Below are positions 1-8,344 of a stretch of DNA of 64,000 nucleotides, in pieces. The position numbers were made by a program, and so were the translations under genes. This DNA comes from UBA9676 sp036522155 (GTDB taxonomy: Bacteria > Actinomycetota > Actinomycetes > Streptosporangiales > Streptosporangiaceae). Position 1 is the first letter of the stretch. Each line of letters starts with the position of its first letter. The notes beneath the pieces were generated by a model, which was not told the DNA's origin, made no database searches, and was given only the letters and a program-made list of their open reading frames with translations. Location of the stretch: positions 29,897-93,896 of the forward strand of contig DATDGI010000227.1 in NCBI GenBank assembly GCA_036522155.1. The letters run 5' to 3'.

Positions 1-153
1 TGCACCGGGGCGGTCGAGTCGGCGGCCGTGGCGATCGAGGACGTCATCGCCGAGATAGCGGCCACCCGGATCACCGAGCGCGGCCAGACCCGGGCCGACG
101 ACCGCACCAGCGAGGCCGCCATGGAGGACCGCAAGCGAGAAGGGTACTTCTGA
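1..153 (+). CDS. cysD: Sulfate adenylyltransferase subunit 2 (CysD), C-terminal end only
   Basis: The window opens inside this gene; the last 50 codons are visible. The tail ends with ERGQTRADDRTSEAAMEDRK then REGYF, the characteristic C-terminus of CysD, the small subunit that makes adenosine 5'-phosphosulfate from sulfate and ATP in assimilatory sulfate reduction. The stop codon overlaps the cysN start by one base (TGATG at 151-155), so the two subunits are translationally coupled. The N-terminus lies outside the window. Confidence 0.93.
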   Translation, partial: CTGAVESAAVAIEDVIAEIAATRITERGQTRADDRTSEAAMEDRKREGYF

Positions 154-1472
154 TGCCGAACGTGACCGGCGCGGACAGCCCGGCGGCAGGCCACGGGCCG
201 GCCCGGCACACCGACATCCTGCGGCTGGCCACGGCCGGCTCGGTGGACGACGGCAAGAGCACCCTGATCGGGCGGCTGCTGTACGACTCCAAGGCCATCT
301 TCGAGGACCAGCTCGCCGCGGTGGAGCGGACCAGCCGGGCCCGGGGCGAGGACTACACCAACCTCGCGCTGCTCACCGACGGGCTGCGGGCCGAGCGGGA
401 GCAGGGCATCACCATCGACGTCGCCTACCGCTACTTCGCCACCCCCCGGCGGAAGTTCATCATCGCCGACACCCCCGGGCACATCCAGTACACCCGGAAC
501 ATGGTCACCGGGGCCTCCACCGCCGACCTGGCGATCATCCTGGTCGACGCCAGGAACGGGCTGACCGAGCAGAGCCGGCGGCATGCGTTCCTGGCCACCC
601 TGCTGCGGGTGCCGCACCTGGTGCTGGCGGTCAACAAGATGGACCTGGTCGGCTATGAGCAGGGCGTCTTCGAGAACATCTGCGATGAGTTCAGCGCGTT
701 CGCCAGCAAGCTTGACATCGGCGACCTCACCTTCGTGCCGATCTCCGCGCTGCACGGCGACAACGTGGTCCAGCGCTCGGAGAACATGGCCTGGCACGAC
801 GGGCCACCGCTGCTGCGGCACCTGGAGCACGTGCACATCGCCTCGGACCGCAATCTGATCGACGTCCGGTTCCCGGTCCAGTACGTCATCCGCCCGCACC
901 AGGCCACCCATCCGGAGCTGCACGACTACCGCGGCTACGCCGGCCAGGTGGCCGGGGGCGTGCTCAAGCCCGGCGACGAGGTGATGCACCTGCCGTCCGG
1001 CATGACCACCAGGATCAGCCGGATCGACACCGCCGAGGGGCCGGTGGACGAGGCGTTCCCGCCCATGTCGGTCACCCTGGTCCTGGCCGACGATCTGGAC
1101 ATCTCCCGCGGCGACCTGATCTGCCGGCCGCACAACCAGCCGATGGTCGCCCAGGACGTGGAGGCGATGGTCTGCTGGATGTCGGACTCGGCCACGCTGA
1201 CGCCGCGCAGCCGGGTCATCGTCAAGCACACCACCCGCACGGTGAAGGCGCTGGTCCGGGACCTGCACTACCGGCTCGATGTGAACACCCTGCACCGTGA
1301 GGAAGGCATCGACCGGCTGCGCCTGAACGAGATCGGCCGGGTGACGCTGCGGCTGACGCAGCCGCTGTTCTGCGACCCGTACAGCCGGAACCGGCAGACC
1401 GGTGGCCTGATCGTCATCGATGAGGCCACCAACGGCACCGTCGGCGCCGCCATGATCACCGAAGGCCATTGA
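153..1472 (+). CDS. cysN: Sulfate adenylyltransferase subunit 1, GTPase (CysN)
   Basis: This is the GTP-hydrolysing large subunit of ATP sulfurylase, which couples GTP hydrolysis to APS formation by CysD. The 439-residue protein has the EF-Tu-type G domain: P-loop GSVDDGKST near residues 29-37, DTPGH near 106 and NKMD near 161, followed by two beta-barrel domains. Its length fits a stand-alone CysN; no APS kinase (CysC) domain is fused at the C-terminus. It overlaps cysD by one base. A CRP-type palindrome lies 54 bases past the stop, so it cannot act on this gene from upstream. Confidence 0.95.
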   Translation: MPNVTGADSPAAGHGPARHTDILRLATAGSVDDGKSTLIGRLLYDSKAIFEDQLAAVERTSRARGEDYTNLALLTDGLRAEREQGITIDVAYRYFATPRRKFIIADTPGHIQYTRNMVTGASTADLAIILVDARNGLTEQSRRHAFLATLLRVPHLVLAVNKMDLVGYEQGVFENICDEFSAFASKLDIGDLTFVPISALHGDNVVQRSENMAWHDGPPLLRHLEHVHIASDRNLIDVRFPVQYVIRPHQATHPELHDYRGYAGQVAGGVLKPGDEVMHLPSGMTTRISRIDTAEGPVDEAFPPMSVTLVLADDLDISRGDLICRPHNQPMVAQDVEAMVCWMSDSATLTPRSRVIVKHTTRTVKALVRDLHYRLDVNTLHREEGIDRLRLNEIGRVTLRLTQPLFCDPYSRNRQTGGLIVIDEATNGTVGAAMITEGH

Positions 1473-2053
1473 CGCCGGTCGTCCCGAAGCGTCCTCCCGG
1501 GGGCTCGTGGCCCGGGCTGGCTCACTGTGACCTCCGTCACACTGAGGGTGGCCTGCTTGGCCCCCGATCCCGGCGGCGGCTGGCGCTATCTGTTTGTAGT
1601 GCTGGGACTACCTTCCGTAATTAGGATGACTCAGCGTAACTGTAAAGATCTGGTCAGGTAATGGCGAGCGAGGCGAATCCCGGTAATCCGCCCGCCCACT
1701 CGGGGCGTCACATCTCTGCGGGCCACATGTCGCCGATGACATTTCCGGGCGGCTGGGCCAATGGCACTGCCGGTTACCGCAGGGAGGGAGAACGGACTAT
1801 GCCTGGCACCTAGTCGGCCGTTCATCGCGCGGACATCTTATGTCCTTCTCTAAATCGACCTTGCCAAACGCCAAGGTCGGGTCGTTGTGTCGGCAGGTTC
1901 CGCCTCACAAGGCCATCCTTCATTACGGCTTAGCCCCCCTGACAGCGGGCGTTATTCGCCTGTACCAAATACTCGGTAGAGCGCCCAGAACACACCCTAA
2001 GCCTCGGCCTCTAGACCGGAGTGAGGCATTGGCATGACATGGAGGCTCCCATC
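1473..2053. other. Long intergenic leader before the GT2-GH26 gene
   Basis: This 581-base gap contains no convincing gene. It holds a perfect CRP-type site at 1526-1541, a candidate -10 (TAGGAT near 1623) and several short inverted repeats. Base composition is visibly less GC-rich than in the flanking genes from about 1560 onward. Short open frames at 1631-1825 (minus) and 1840-2037 (plus) have no recognisable sequence and no good ribosome-binding site. The segment about 1650-1815 contains GGCGAATCCCGGTAATCCG and CAATGGCACTGCCGGTTACC and looks like a structured 5' leader, but I could not fit it to a known riboswitch consensus. Confidence 0.5.
1526..1541. promoter_or_regulatory. CRP/FNR-family palindrome TGTGA-N6-TCACA
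   Basis: TGTGACCTCCGTCACA is a perfect match to the TGTGA-N6-TCACA palindrome bound by CRP-type regulators (CRP in E. coli, GlxR/Crp in actinobacteria); the dyad covers TGTGAC/GTCACA. It lies in a non-coding gap, 54 bases past cysN and about 500 bases before the GT2-GH26 start, so a downstream leader transcript is the likeliest target. Binding is inferred from the motif only. Confidence 0.6.
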
Positions 2054-4360
2054 GTGAATATCAAAGATGACTCTGCGTCCTTACCGGCGCCCGCTCCGTA
2101 CGCCGGACCGGAGGAGTTGAAGGAGCTTTCACAGGCGGCAGAAAGAGACGCCAGCCAGCAGGCCGGCGTTGCCGCCTTAGTCAATCTCGCTCAGGCTGTC
2201 GCCGGAACGCGGCCGCTCACGATCACCAGACCTGGGAGCACAGATGTACCACGACGTTCACACTGGGATCGGGTCGGCGATCCTCACGGCGGCCGCGCTG
2301 ATCGCGACAGCAGCTACGGCGATTGGCCGCCGCCGGGCCCGCAAGCACCAGGCGGCACAACGCCGCGGGCAGCCCGCTTCACGGCAACCGTACTGATCCC
2401 AGCTCACAACGAGGCCGCCACCGTCTACGACCTGGTCCGTGCGTGCGTGGAGCAGCCCTACCCACTCGATGACATCATCGTGGTCGCCGACTCGTGCACG
2501 GACGACACCGCCCGCGCAGCCTGGACGGCAGGCGCGACGAAGGTCCTGGAGGTCGACTACAAGGACAAGGCCATGTCACAGAACGCGGCCCTGTTCGACA
2601 TCCGCTCCGATTTGGTCGTCGGATTCGACGGCGACACCATCCCCACCCCTAGCTGCATCGAGCTGATGATCGCCGACATCGAGCAAGGGTTCGACGCGAC
2701 CTGCGCGACGATCTTGCCGATCCAGCCACGGGGGTTCTTCATCCGGGCGAGGAGGTTCGCCTACGCGCTCGGGCGCCGCTGGTGGCGGCTCTGCCAGGCC
2801 AAGGTGGGGCGCATCCAGGTCCTTACCGGTGCCTGTTACGTATTCAAGACCGAGGCGATCAAGAGCGTCGGTGGCTTTCCCGGCGGTCTGATCAGTGCCG
2901 ACATGGATGCCACGTGGGCACTCCACCGCGCCCGGTACAAGCTCGGCTACGCGGGCAAAGCGCTCGCATACACCTACGACCCGGAGACCTTCAAGGTCTA
3001 CCGGTCGCAGATGCGCCGCTGGTCGTCTGGCTACTTTCAGAACATGGCCAAGTACCGCCGCGAGCTGCTCCACTGGCGGTCGATGCTCGTGGTCTGGACG
3101 GCCCTGTTTGACCTGTGCTGCCTGTTCATCTACGAGACCGTGCTGGCTGTCACCTTAGCCACCGGCCATTACCGGTTGGCGTTCTCGTTCGCGGTGTGGC
3201 TCGGCGTTCACGCTGTCATCACGACGTTCCTGGTGGCGACCGTCGTTGGGGTGAAGGACGCTGTGCTCGGCTACTTCCCGTACCTGGTCGTGAACTACTA
3301 CAACAAGTGGCTCTACCTGTGCGCTTTCGTCCGGGAGTGGATACTCGGGCGCCACTACTCCTCGTGGACTGGGCGGCAGGGCAGGAAAACGGTGATCACG
3401 CCCATGACCGGCCGTCGCAAGATAACCCTGTTGTGCCTGGTCGCTGCCCTCGCTGGTACCGTCGGCTGCGTCAAGGCGGTCCGGGATGCAGCCCACTACG
3501 TACCGCCGCCAGCAGCATCCGCGCCAGCGCATCCGGCGGTCAGCCACAACCGGTTGCGCTATCTCGGCGTCATCACCTCAGCGCCGACCGTCGCCCGCCT
3601 CGATGCTTTCGCAGCGATGGTCGGCGCGCGGCCGAATCTCGACGAGTATTACGTCCCGTGGGGGCGCAGCCTTCGTATGGGAACCGCGCACGCGCTGGGC
3701 GCCGCAGGTGCGCTGCCGATGGTCTCGTGGGAGCCCAGCACTGTCCCGCTCGCGGCCATCGCAGCGGGGCGCTCGGACGCCTACATTGCAACGCAGGCCC
3801 GCGCGGTCGCCCGCTACCGGGCACCGGTGGCGATCACCTTCGGCGCGGAGATGAACGGCTCGTGGGAGCGGTGGGGACCGGGGCACGCCACTCCAGCGCA
3901 GTTCGTCGCCGCGTGGCGGCGCATCCACGGCCTGTTCGCCGCAGCCGGCGCTGCCAACGTGACGTGGGTGTGGACGGTGAATGTCATCAACCGGCTCGGG
4001 GTGCCGATCCGTCCATACTGGCCCGGCGTTTCCTATGTGAACTGGGTGGGGATGGACGGCTATTGGCGCCGGCCACGATCGGCGACCGGCGCTACCTTCG
4101 TATCGGCGTTCGGGCCGACGCTGCGTGCGGTCCGCGGCTTCACCACGCAGCCGACGCTCATCACTGAGACCGGCGCCCTGCCGGGCATGAAGGTAACCGC
4201 GGTTCGCGACCTGTTTGCCGGTGTCGAGCACACGCCCGGGCTGCTCGGCTTTGCCTGGTTCGACGTGCGCGACGCGAAGGGTGATTTCCGGCTGGAGGGA
4301 AGCCCGGCCGCTGTGGCTGCGTTCCGGCGGGCAGTGGCCCGCATGCCTCCGGGTCACTAA
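2054..4360 (+). CDS. Membrane GT2 polysaccharide synthase fused to a GH26-like glycoside hydrolase domain
   Basis: I chose the GTG at 2054 because GGAGG sits 8 bases upstream (2041-2045), giving 768 residues. The middle is a processive GT2 domain: DGDT near 192, ADMD near 282 and QMRRW near 319, the D,D,D,QxxRW set of cellulose, chitin and hyaluronan synthases. Several membrane segments follow (about 345-440). After a further hydrophobic segment the C-terminal 270 residues resemble GH26: FGAEMNGSWERWG puts a catalytic acid at E599 and ITETGA a nucleophile at E705. It probably synthesises and trims or exports an extracellular glycan. Residues about 65-105 read like out-of-frame sequence (see 2244-2396). 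Codon use looks less GC-rich than in the neighbours, hinting at transfer. Confidence 0.8.
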   Translation: MNIKDDSASLPAPAPYAGPEELKELSQAAERDASQQAGVAALVNLAQAVAGTRPLTITRPGSTDVPRRSHWDRVGDPHGGRADRDSSYGDWPPPGPQAPGGTTPRAARFTATVLIPAHNEAATVYDLVRACVEQPYPLDDIIVVADSCTDDTARAAWTAGATKVLEVDYKDKAMSQNAALFDIRSDLVVGFDGDTIPTPSCIELMIADIEQGFDATCATILPIQPRGFFIRARRFAYALGRRWWRLCQAKVGRIQVLTGACYVFKTEAIKSVGGFPGGLISADMDATWALHRARYKLGYAGKALAYTYDPETFKVYRSQMRRWSSGYFQNMAKYRRELLHWRSMLVVWTALFDLCCLFIYETVLAVTLATGHYRLAFSFAVWLGVHAVITTFLVATVVGVKDAVLGYFPYLVVNYYNKWLYLCAFVREWILGRHYSSWTGRQGRKTVITPMTGRRKITLLCLVAALAGTVGCVKAVRDAAHYVPPPAASAPAHPAVSHNRLRYLGVITSAPTVARLDAFAAMVGARPNLDEYYVPWGRSLRMGTAHALGAAGALPMVSWEPSTVPLAAIAAGRSDAYIATQARAVARYRAPVAITFGAEMNGSWERWGPGHATPAQFVAAWRRIHGLFAAAGAANVTWVWTVNVINRLGVPIRPYWPGVSYVNWVGMDGYWRRPRSATGATFVSAFGPTLRAVRGFTTQPTLITETGALPGMKVTAVRDLFAGVEHTPGLLGFAWFDVRDAKGDFRLEGSPAAVAAFRRAVARMPPGH
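2244..2396 (+). other. Out-of-frame transmembrane-like ORF inside the GT2-GH26 gene (frameshift or overlapping small gene)
   Basis: In another frame, ATG 2244 with GGGAG five bases upstream opens a 50-codon frame: MYHDVHTG, then a hydrophobic run IGSAILTAAALIATAATAIG, then an Arg/Lys-rich tail ending at TGA 2394-2396. This looks far more like protein than the same stretch read in the GT2 frame, which is Arg/Gly/Pro-rich. GT2 synthases usually have an N-terminal membrane segment at this point. Either a frameshift separates that segment from the GT2 domain, or a small overlapping membrane gene exists. Confidence 0.4.
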
Positions 4361-4390
4361 CCAGTAGCCGGTGGCCGGCCGCGCGGCGAC

Positions 4391-4603
4391 ATGGCGCTCC
4401 GAGCGGTAGGTGCTGGCCTGAAGGTCGTCGAGGTTCCGATTACATTCGTTGAGCGAGAGTACGGAGTCAGCAAGATGAGCAGGGCGATCGTGCTAGAGGC
4501 GCTCTGGCGGATCACCGTGTGGGGGATACATGGCCGGACGCGGCGGGAAACGACCGCAAGCTCGCTGGCCAGCCAGGGCACAGATCCGCTACAGGCACTC
4601 TGA
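4391..4603 (+). pseudogene. 3' remnant of a polyprenol-phosphate mannose synthase (DPM1-type GT2)
   Basis: The reading frame begins ALRAVGAGLKVVEVPITFVE and continues with REYGVSKMSR, the conserved C-terminal block of dolichyl/polyprenol-phosphate mannosyltransferases. It aligns with the tail of the intact copy at 62748-63530 (RGLKIVEIPIHFSDRNAGES then KMS). The catalytic N-terminal two thirds, including the DD and DxD motifs, are absent, and the frame runs on into unrelated sequence to 4603. It overlaps the start of the next gene at 4530. This is a decayed or truncated copy left beside the GT2-GH26 gene. Confidence 0.7.
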
Positions 4604-5276
4604 CCCGGCGGCGGCTCCGGGCGCGAACCCCGATCGTGCGGGTGAGCGGCCGCGACCGGGCGCCCAGCCTCCGATCACCACGTGGCTGGTCCGGGCCAGC
4701 TCGTCCCGCAGGGTCTCGCTCGGCCTGGTGGCGGCCATCGCACTCACCGACCACTTCGTCCAGTGGCACCGGCTGTCCTTCCTGGAGCGTGGCCTGGTGG
4801 ACGAGCCGTGCCACTTCGCCACCGCGATGGTCGTGCTCGGCGCGCTGAGCCGGTGGCGCGGGCGCCCGCCCTGCGCCGCGTTCACCCGGGCGATGCTGAT
4901 CTCCTCGGTGGCGATCGACGTGGACCACCTGCCTCTGGAGTTCGGCTCGCCCGTGCTCACGGCCGGGACGCCGCGGCCGTACACCCATGCCTTGTGGGTG
5001 GTCGTGCTGTCGGCCGCGATCGCGCTGGCGGCCCGCCGCCGGGCCAGGGTTTCCGGGTCTCCGGCCGCCACCAGCGTCACCGCGATCGCCGCGGGTACGG
5101 CGTGGGGCCTGGCCGCGCACTTCCTGCGGGACATCGCCACCGCGCCGATCTCCCTGTGGTGGCCGGTCACCGATGCCCCCGTCGAGTGCCCGTACGCCTG
5201 GTATCTGGTGGCGATGCTCATCCTGGTCGCCCTGCCCGTGCCCCGCCGGACCGGGGCCGCCGGCCGGGGTCACTGA
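4530..5276 (+). CDS. DUF457/YdjM-like membrane protein (putative membrane-bound metal-dependent hydrolase)
   Basis: The 248-residue product begins at ATG 4530 with GGGGGA just upstream. The first 50 residues are basic and proline-rich; the rest has several hydrophobic segments. Motifs DVDHLP (near 130), a following THALW and HFLRD match the His/Asp pattern of the DUF457/YdjM family of membrane metal-dependent hydrolases. No substrate is established for most members. The gene starts inside the mannose-synthase remnant and ends 60 bases before the peptidase gene. The family call is moderately firm, the enzymatic role uncertain. Confidence 0.6.
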   Translation: MAGRGGKRPQARWPARAQIRYRHSDPAAAPGANPDRAGERPRPGAQPPITTWLVRASSSRRVSLGLVAAIALTDHFVQWHRLSFLERGLVDEPCHFATAMVVLGALSRWRGRPPCAAFTRAMLISSVAIDVDHLPLEFGSPVLTAGTPRPYTHALWVVVLSAAIALAARRRARVSGSPAATSVTAIAAGTAWGLAAHFLRDIATAPISLWWPVTDAPVECPYAWYLVAMLILVALPVPRRTGAAGRGH

Positions 5277-5335
5277 CCGCCGCGGTCCGCCGGGTAGCGC
5301 ACCGGCGCTGGCACCTGGTGAGCGGACCAGCAAAA

Positions 5336-7435
5336 ATGGTGCGCATGACACTGCCCAACGCCGCGCAGCACCCTGACCGGGCAAGATCCCCGGTGACGCC
5401 CTTCGACGATCTGGCCGGCTACATCGCGATCCCCCGGCTGACCGGCCTGCGGCTGGCACCGGACGGTACCTGGCTGGCGGCGAGCGTGCAGCAGCCGGAC
5501 CCGGATGGCAAGAAGTTCAGCTCCGCGATCTGGCGGATCCCCACCGACCCCGGCCCGGACGCCGCCGCGCCCACCCGGCTGACCCAGTCGGCGCTGGGTG
5601 AGGACAGCCCGGTGTTCCTGCCCGACGGGTCGCTGCTGTTCGTCTCCCGGCGGCCGGATCTGGCCGCCGCCACGGCGGACAAGAACGGGGACGACCCCAA
5701 GCCGGCCCTGTGGCTGCTGCCCGCCGGCGGCGGCGAGGCCCGCCGGATCTCCTCCCCGCCGGGCGGGGTGAGCCGGGTCGCCGCCGCCCGCGGCCGCCCG
5801 GACCTGGTGTTCATGTCGCCGATGCTGGCCGGGGCGGCCGGGCAGGACGAGGACGCCAGCCGCCGCCAGCAGCGCAAGGACGCCGGGGTGACGGCGATCC
5901 TGCACGAGGCCGCGCCGGTTCGGTTCTGGGATCACGACCTGGGCCCGGATGAGCCCAGGCTGATGACGGCCACGGCCGCGAACGGCGGGCTGGCCGGGCC
6001 GCCCCGGGATCTGACCCCGCAGCCGGGCCGGGCGCTCGACGAGCAGTCCGCCGACGTGGCGCCGGACGGCTCGATGGCGGTCACCGGCTGGACGGTCTCG
6101 GACGGCGACGGCGACATGCGGGAAGAACTGACCGTCATCGACACCGCCACCGGTGACCGCCGGGTGCTGCTGGCCTCGCCGGGCCGTGACTACTTCGAGC
6201 CGCACATCTCGCCGGACGGCCGGCTGGTGGTCTGCGCCGCGGTGACCCACGACACCTACGACCGGCCCGGTGAGGCGACCCTGCTGGTCGTGCCGCTGGC
6301 CGGCGGCGAGGCCAGCGACCTGATGGCCGGGATGGACCGGCGGCCGGCCGAGGCCGCCTGGGCGCCCGACTCGCAGGCCGTCTACTTCACCGCCGACGAC
6401 CACGGCCGGTGCCCAGTGTTCCGTGCCGGGCTGGCCGGCACCACGCCGGCCAGGCTCACCACTGACGACGGCGCCTACAGCAGCCTGTGCCCGTCGACGG
6501 ACGGCCGCTACCTCTACGCGCTGCGCTCGGCCATCGACAGCCCGCCCGTGCCGGTCCGGCTCGACCTCAGCCAGCCGGGCAGCCCGCCGCAGTTCCTGCC
6601 CAGCCCGGCCGGGCCGGCCGAACTGCCCGGCCGGCTGACCGAGGTGGAGGCCACCGCCGACGACGGCACGGTGATCCGGGGCTGGCTGGCGCTGCCGGCC
6701 AGCGCGTCCGTACAGCACCCGGCGCCGCTGCTGCTGTGGGTGCACGGCGGGCCACGGATGAGCTGGAACGCCTGGTCGTGGCGGTGGAACCCGTGGCTGA
6801 TGGTGGCCCAGGGTTACGCCGTGCTGCTGCCCGATCCCGGCCTGTCCAGCGGCTACGGGCACGACTTCGTCGCCCGCGGGCACGGCGACTGGGGCGAGCG
6901 GCCGTTCGCTGACCTGATGGCCATCACCGACGTCACCGTCGCCCGGCCCGACATCGACGCGGAGCGGACGGCGGCGATGGGCGGCTCCTACGGCGGCTAC
7001 ATGGCGAACTGGATCGCCGGCCACACCGACCGGTTCCAGGCCATCGTCAGCCACGCCGGCCTGTGGGCGCTGGACCAGATGTTCGGCACCACCGACATGC
7101 CCGCCTTCTGGCGGCGCCACTTCGGGGATCCGCTGACCCGCGCCGACCGCTACCAGGCCACCTCGCCGCACTATCACCTGGCCGCGATCCGCACCCCGAT
7201 GCTGGTGATCCACGGCGACAAGGACTACCGGGTCCCGGTCGGCGAGGCGCTGCGGCTCTGGTCGGAACTGACCAGCCGCCCGAACGGGTCGCCGGACGTG
7301 AAGTTCCTGTACTTCCCGACCGAGAACCACTGGATCCTCACCCCGGGCCACGCCACCGTCTGGTACCAGGCGGTCCTCGCCTTCCTCGCCACCCATGTGC
7401 TCGGTGAGCCCTGGCAGCGCCCCGATCTGCTCTGA
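5336..7435 (+). CDS. S9 family (prolyl oligopeptidase-type) peptidase
   Basis: A 699-residue cytosolic serine peptidase of the acylaminoacyl-peptidase/DPP-like branch. An N-terminal beta-propeller with repeated PDG motifs (about 25-400) precedes an alpha/beta-hydrolase domain. The triad is visible: S551 in GGSYGG, D630 in HGDKDYRVP and H665 in TENHW. An open frame extends upstream to 4682 but overlaps the preceding gene and lacks similarity, so I start at ATG 5336; ATG 5345 is also possible and neither has a strong ribosome-binding site. A hairpin follows at 7453-7470. No signal peptide is visible. Confidence 0.88.
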   Translation: MVRMTLPNAAQHPDRARSPVTPFDDLAGYIAIPRLTGLRLAPDGTWLAASVQQPDPDGKKFSSAIWRIPTDPGPDAAAPTRLTQSALGEDSPVFLPDGSLLFVSRRPDLAAATADKNGDDPKPALWLLPAGGGEARRISSPPGGVSRVAAARGRPDLVFMSPMLAGAAGQDEDASRRQQRKDAGVTAILHEAAPVRFWDHDLGPDEPRLMTATAANGGLAGPPRDLTPQPGRALDEQSADVAPDGSMAVTGWTVSDGDGDMREELTVIDTATGDRRVLLASPGRDYFEPHISPDGRLVVCAAVTHDTYDRPGEATLLVVPLAGGEASDLMAGMDRRPAEAAWAPDSQAVYFTADDHGRCPVFRAGLAGTTPARLTTDDGAYSSLCPSTDGRYLYALRSAIDSPPVPVRLDLSQPGSPPQFLPSPAGPAELPGRLTEVEATADDGTVIRGWLALPASASVQHPAPLLLWVHGGPRMSWNAWSWRWNPWLMVAQGYAVLLPDPGLSSGYGHDFVARGHGDWGERPFADLMAITDVTVARPDIDAERTAAMGGSYGGYMANWIAGHTDRFQAIVSHAGLWALDQMFGTTDMPAFWRRHFGDPLTRADRYQATSPHYHLAAIRTPMLVIHGDKDYRVPVGEALRLWSELTSRPNGSPDVKFLYFPTENHWILTPGHATVWYQAVLAFLATHVLGEPWQRPDLL

Positions 7436-7452
7436 AGCCTCAGGCCGGGACC

Positions 7453-7470
7453 TGCCGCCGCTTGGCGGCA
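7453..7470. terminator. Hairpin after the S9 peptidase gene
   Basis: TGCCGCC-GCTT-GGCGGCA forms a perfect 7-bp stem with a 4-base loop, 17 bases past the peptidase stop and before menG. There is no T-tract, which is normal for high-GC terminators of this type. Confidence 0.5.
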
Positions 7471-7498
7471 CCAGCGTGGGGTGTGCCAGGGTTGACGC

Positions 7499-8218
7499 AT
7501 GAGCCGAGCGCAGCTGGACAAGCGGCCAGCCGAGGTGGCCGCCATGTTCGACCAGGTGGCCGGCCGTTATGACCTGCTCAACGACGTGCTCTCGCTCGGC
7601 CAGGACCGCTGGTGGCGCAGGGTGGTGGCGAAGGCGGTGGCCGCCCGGGACTCCGAGCGGATCCTCGACCTGGCCGCCGGCACCGGCACGTCGTCGGTCA
7701 CCTTCACCGCGTCCGGCGCCGCCTGTGTGGCCTGCGACTTCTCGCTGGGCATGCTCAAGGCCGGCGCGTCCCGGCTCGGCCGCCAGCCGGCGCGTCCCGG
7801 TGGGCCGGTCCGGTTCGTGGCGGGCGACGCGCTCCGGCTCCCGTTCGCCGACCAGGCGTTCGACGCGGTCACCATCTCGTTCGGCCTGCGTAACGTGGCC
7901 GACCCTCACGCCGCCCTGGCCGAGATGCTGCGGGTCACCAGGCCGGGCGGCCGGCTGGTCATCTGCGAGTTCGGGCACCTGCCCTCACCCCGGCTGGACG
8001 TGCTCTACGGCCGTTACCTGATGGCGGCGCTGCCGGCGGTCGCGCGCCGGCTGTCATCGGCCGGCGACGCCTATGAGTACCTGGCCGAGTCGATCCGGGA
8101 ATGGCCGGACCGGGCCGAACTCGCCCGCTGGATACGCGCCGCCGGATGGTCGGCAGTACGCTGGCGTGACCTGACCCTGGGCGTGGTGACCGTGCACGCC
8201 GCCCGCCGTCCCGGTTAG
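7499..8218 (+). CDS. menG: Demethylmenaquinone methyltransferase (MenG/UbiE)
   Basis: This SAM-dependent enzyme performs the last methylation of menaquinone synthesis. The 239-residue product begins with the family hallmark AEVAAMFDQVAGRYDLLNDV, has the SAM-binding loop DLAAGTG near residue 57 and the UbiE signature ITISFGLRNVADP near 120. Length is typical. It sits just before a menJ-like reductase and the nuo operon, with a polyprenyl diphosphate synthase at the far end of that block, so the quinone and its main reductase are encoded together. No clear ribosome-binding site is visible. Confidence 0.93.
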   Translation: MSRAQLDKRPAEVAAMFDQVAGRYDLLNDVLSLGQDRWWRRVVAKAVAARDSERILDLAAGTGTSSVTFTASGAACVACDFSLGMLKAGASRLGRQPARPGGPVRFVAGDALRLPFADQAFDAVTISFGLRNVADPHAALAEMLRVTRPGGRLVICEFGHLPSPRLDVLYGRYLMAALPAVARRLSSAGDAYEYLAESIREWPDRAELARWIRAAGWSAVRWRDLTLGVVTVHAARRPG

Positions 8219-8344
8219 CGGCAGCAAGCCAAAACCAAGGGTGATACCAACGGGGGATCCGCGCACCGCCGCGGTCGTCCGCTGGCCTGAGGGGCGGATC
8301 GATGCCGGGAACGGGAACGGTCTACACTCCGGAGAGAAAGCACT

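Noticed and set aside
1650..1815. Assignment of the pre-GT2 leader as a c-di-AMP (ydaO) or c-di-GMP riboswitch
   Set aside because: Isolated phrases resemble those classes, but the conserved core blocks and their order did not align, so I kept it only as an unassigned candidate.
1840..2037. A 65-codon plus-strand frame upstream of the GT2-GH26 gene
   Set aside because: No ribosome-binding site, no protein-like pattern, and it lies within the leader.
4682..5335. N-terminal extension of the S9 peptidase frame
   Set aside because: It overlaps the DUF457-like gene in another frame and reads as low-complexity Arg/Gly/Pro sequence; the peptidase similarity begins after 5336.
5270..7978. A 902-codon minus-strand open frame opposite the S9 peptidase and menG
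   Set aside because: Composition is Arg/Gly/Pro/His-rich with no domain; it is the high-GC antisense shadow of two well-supported genes.
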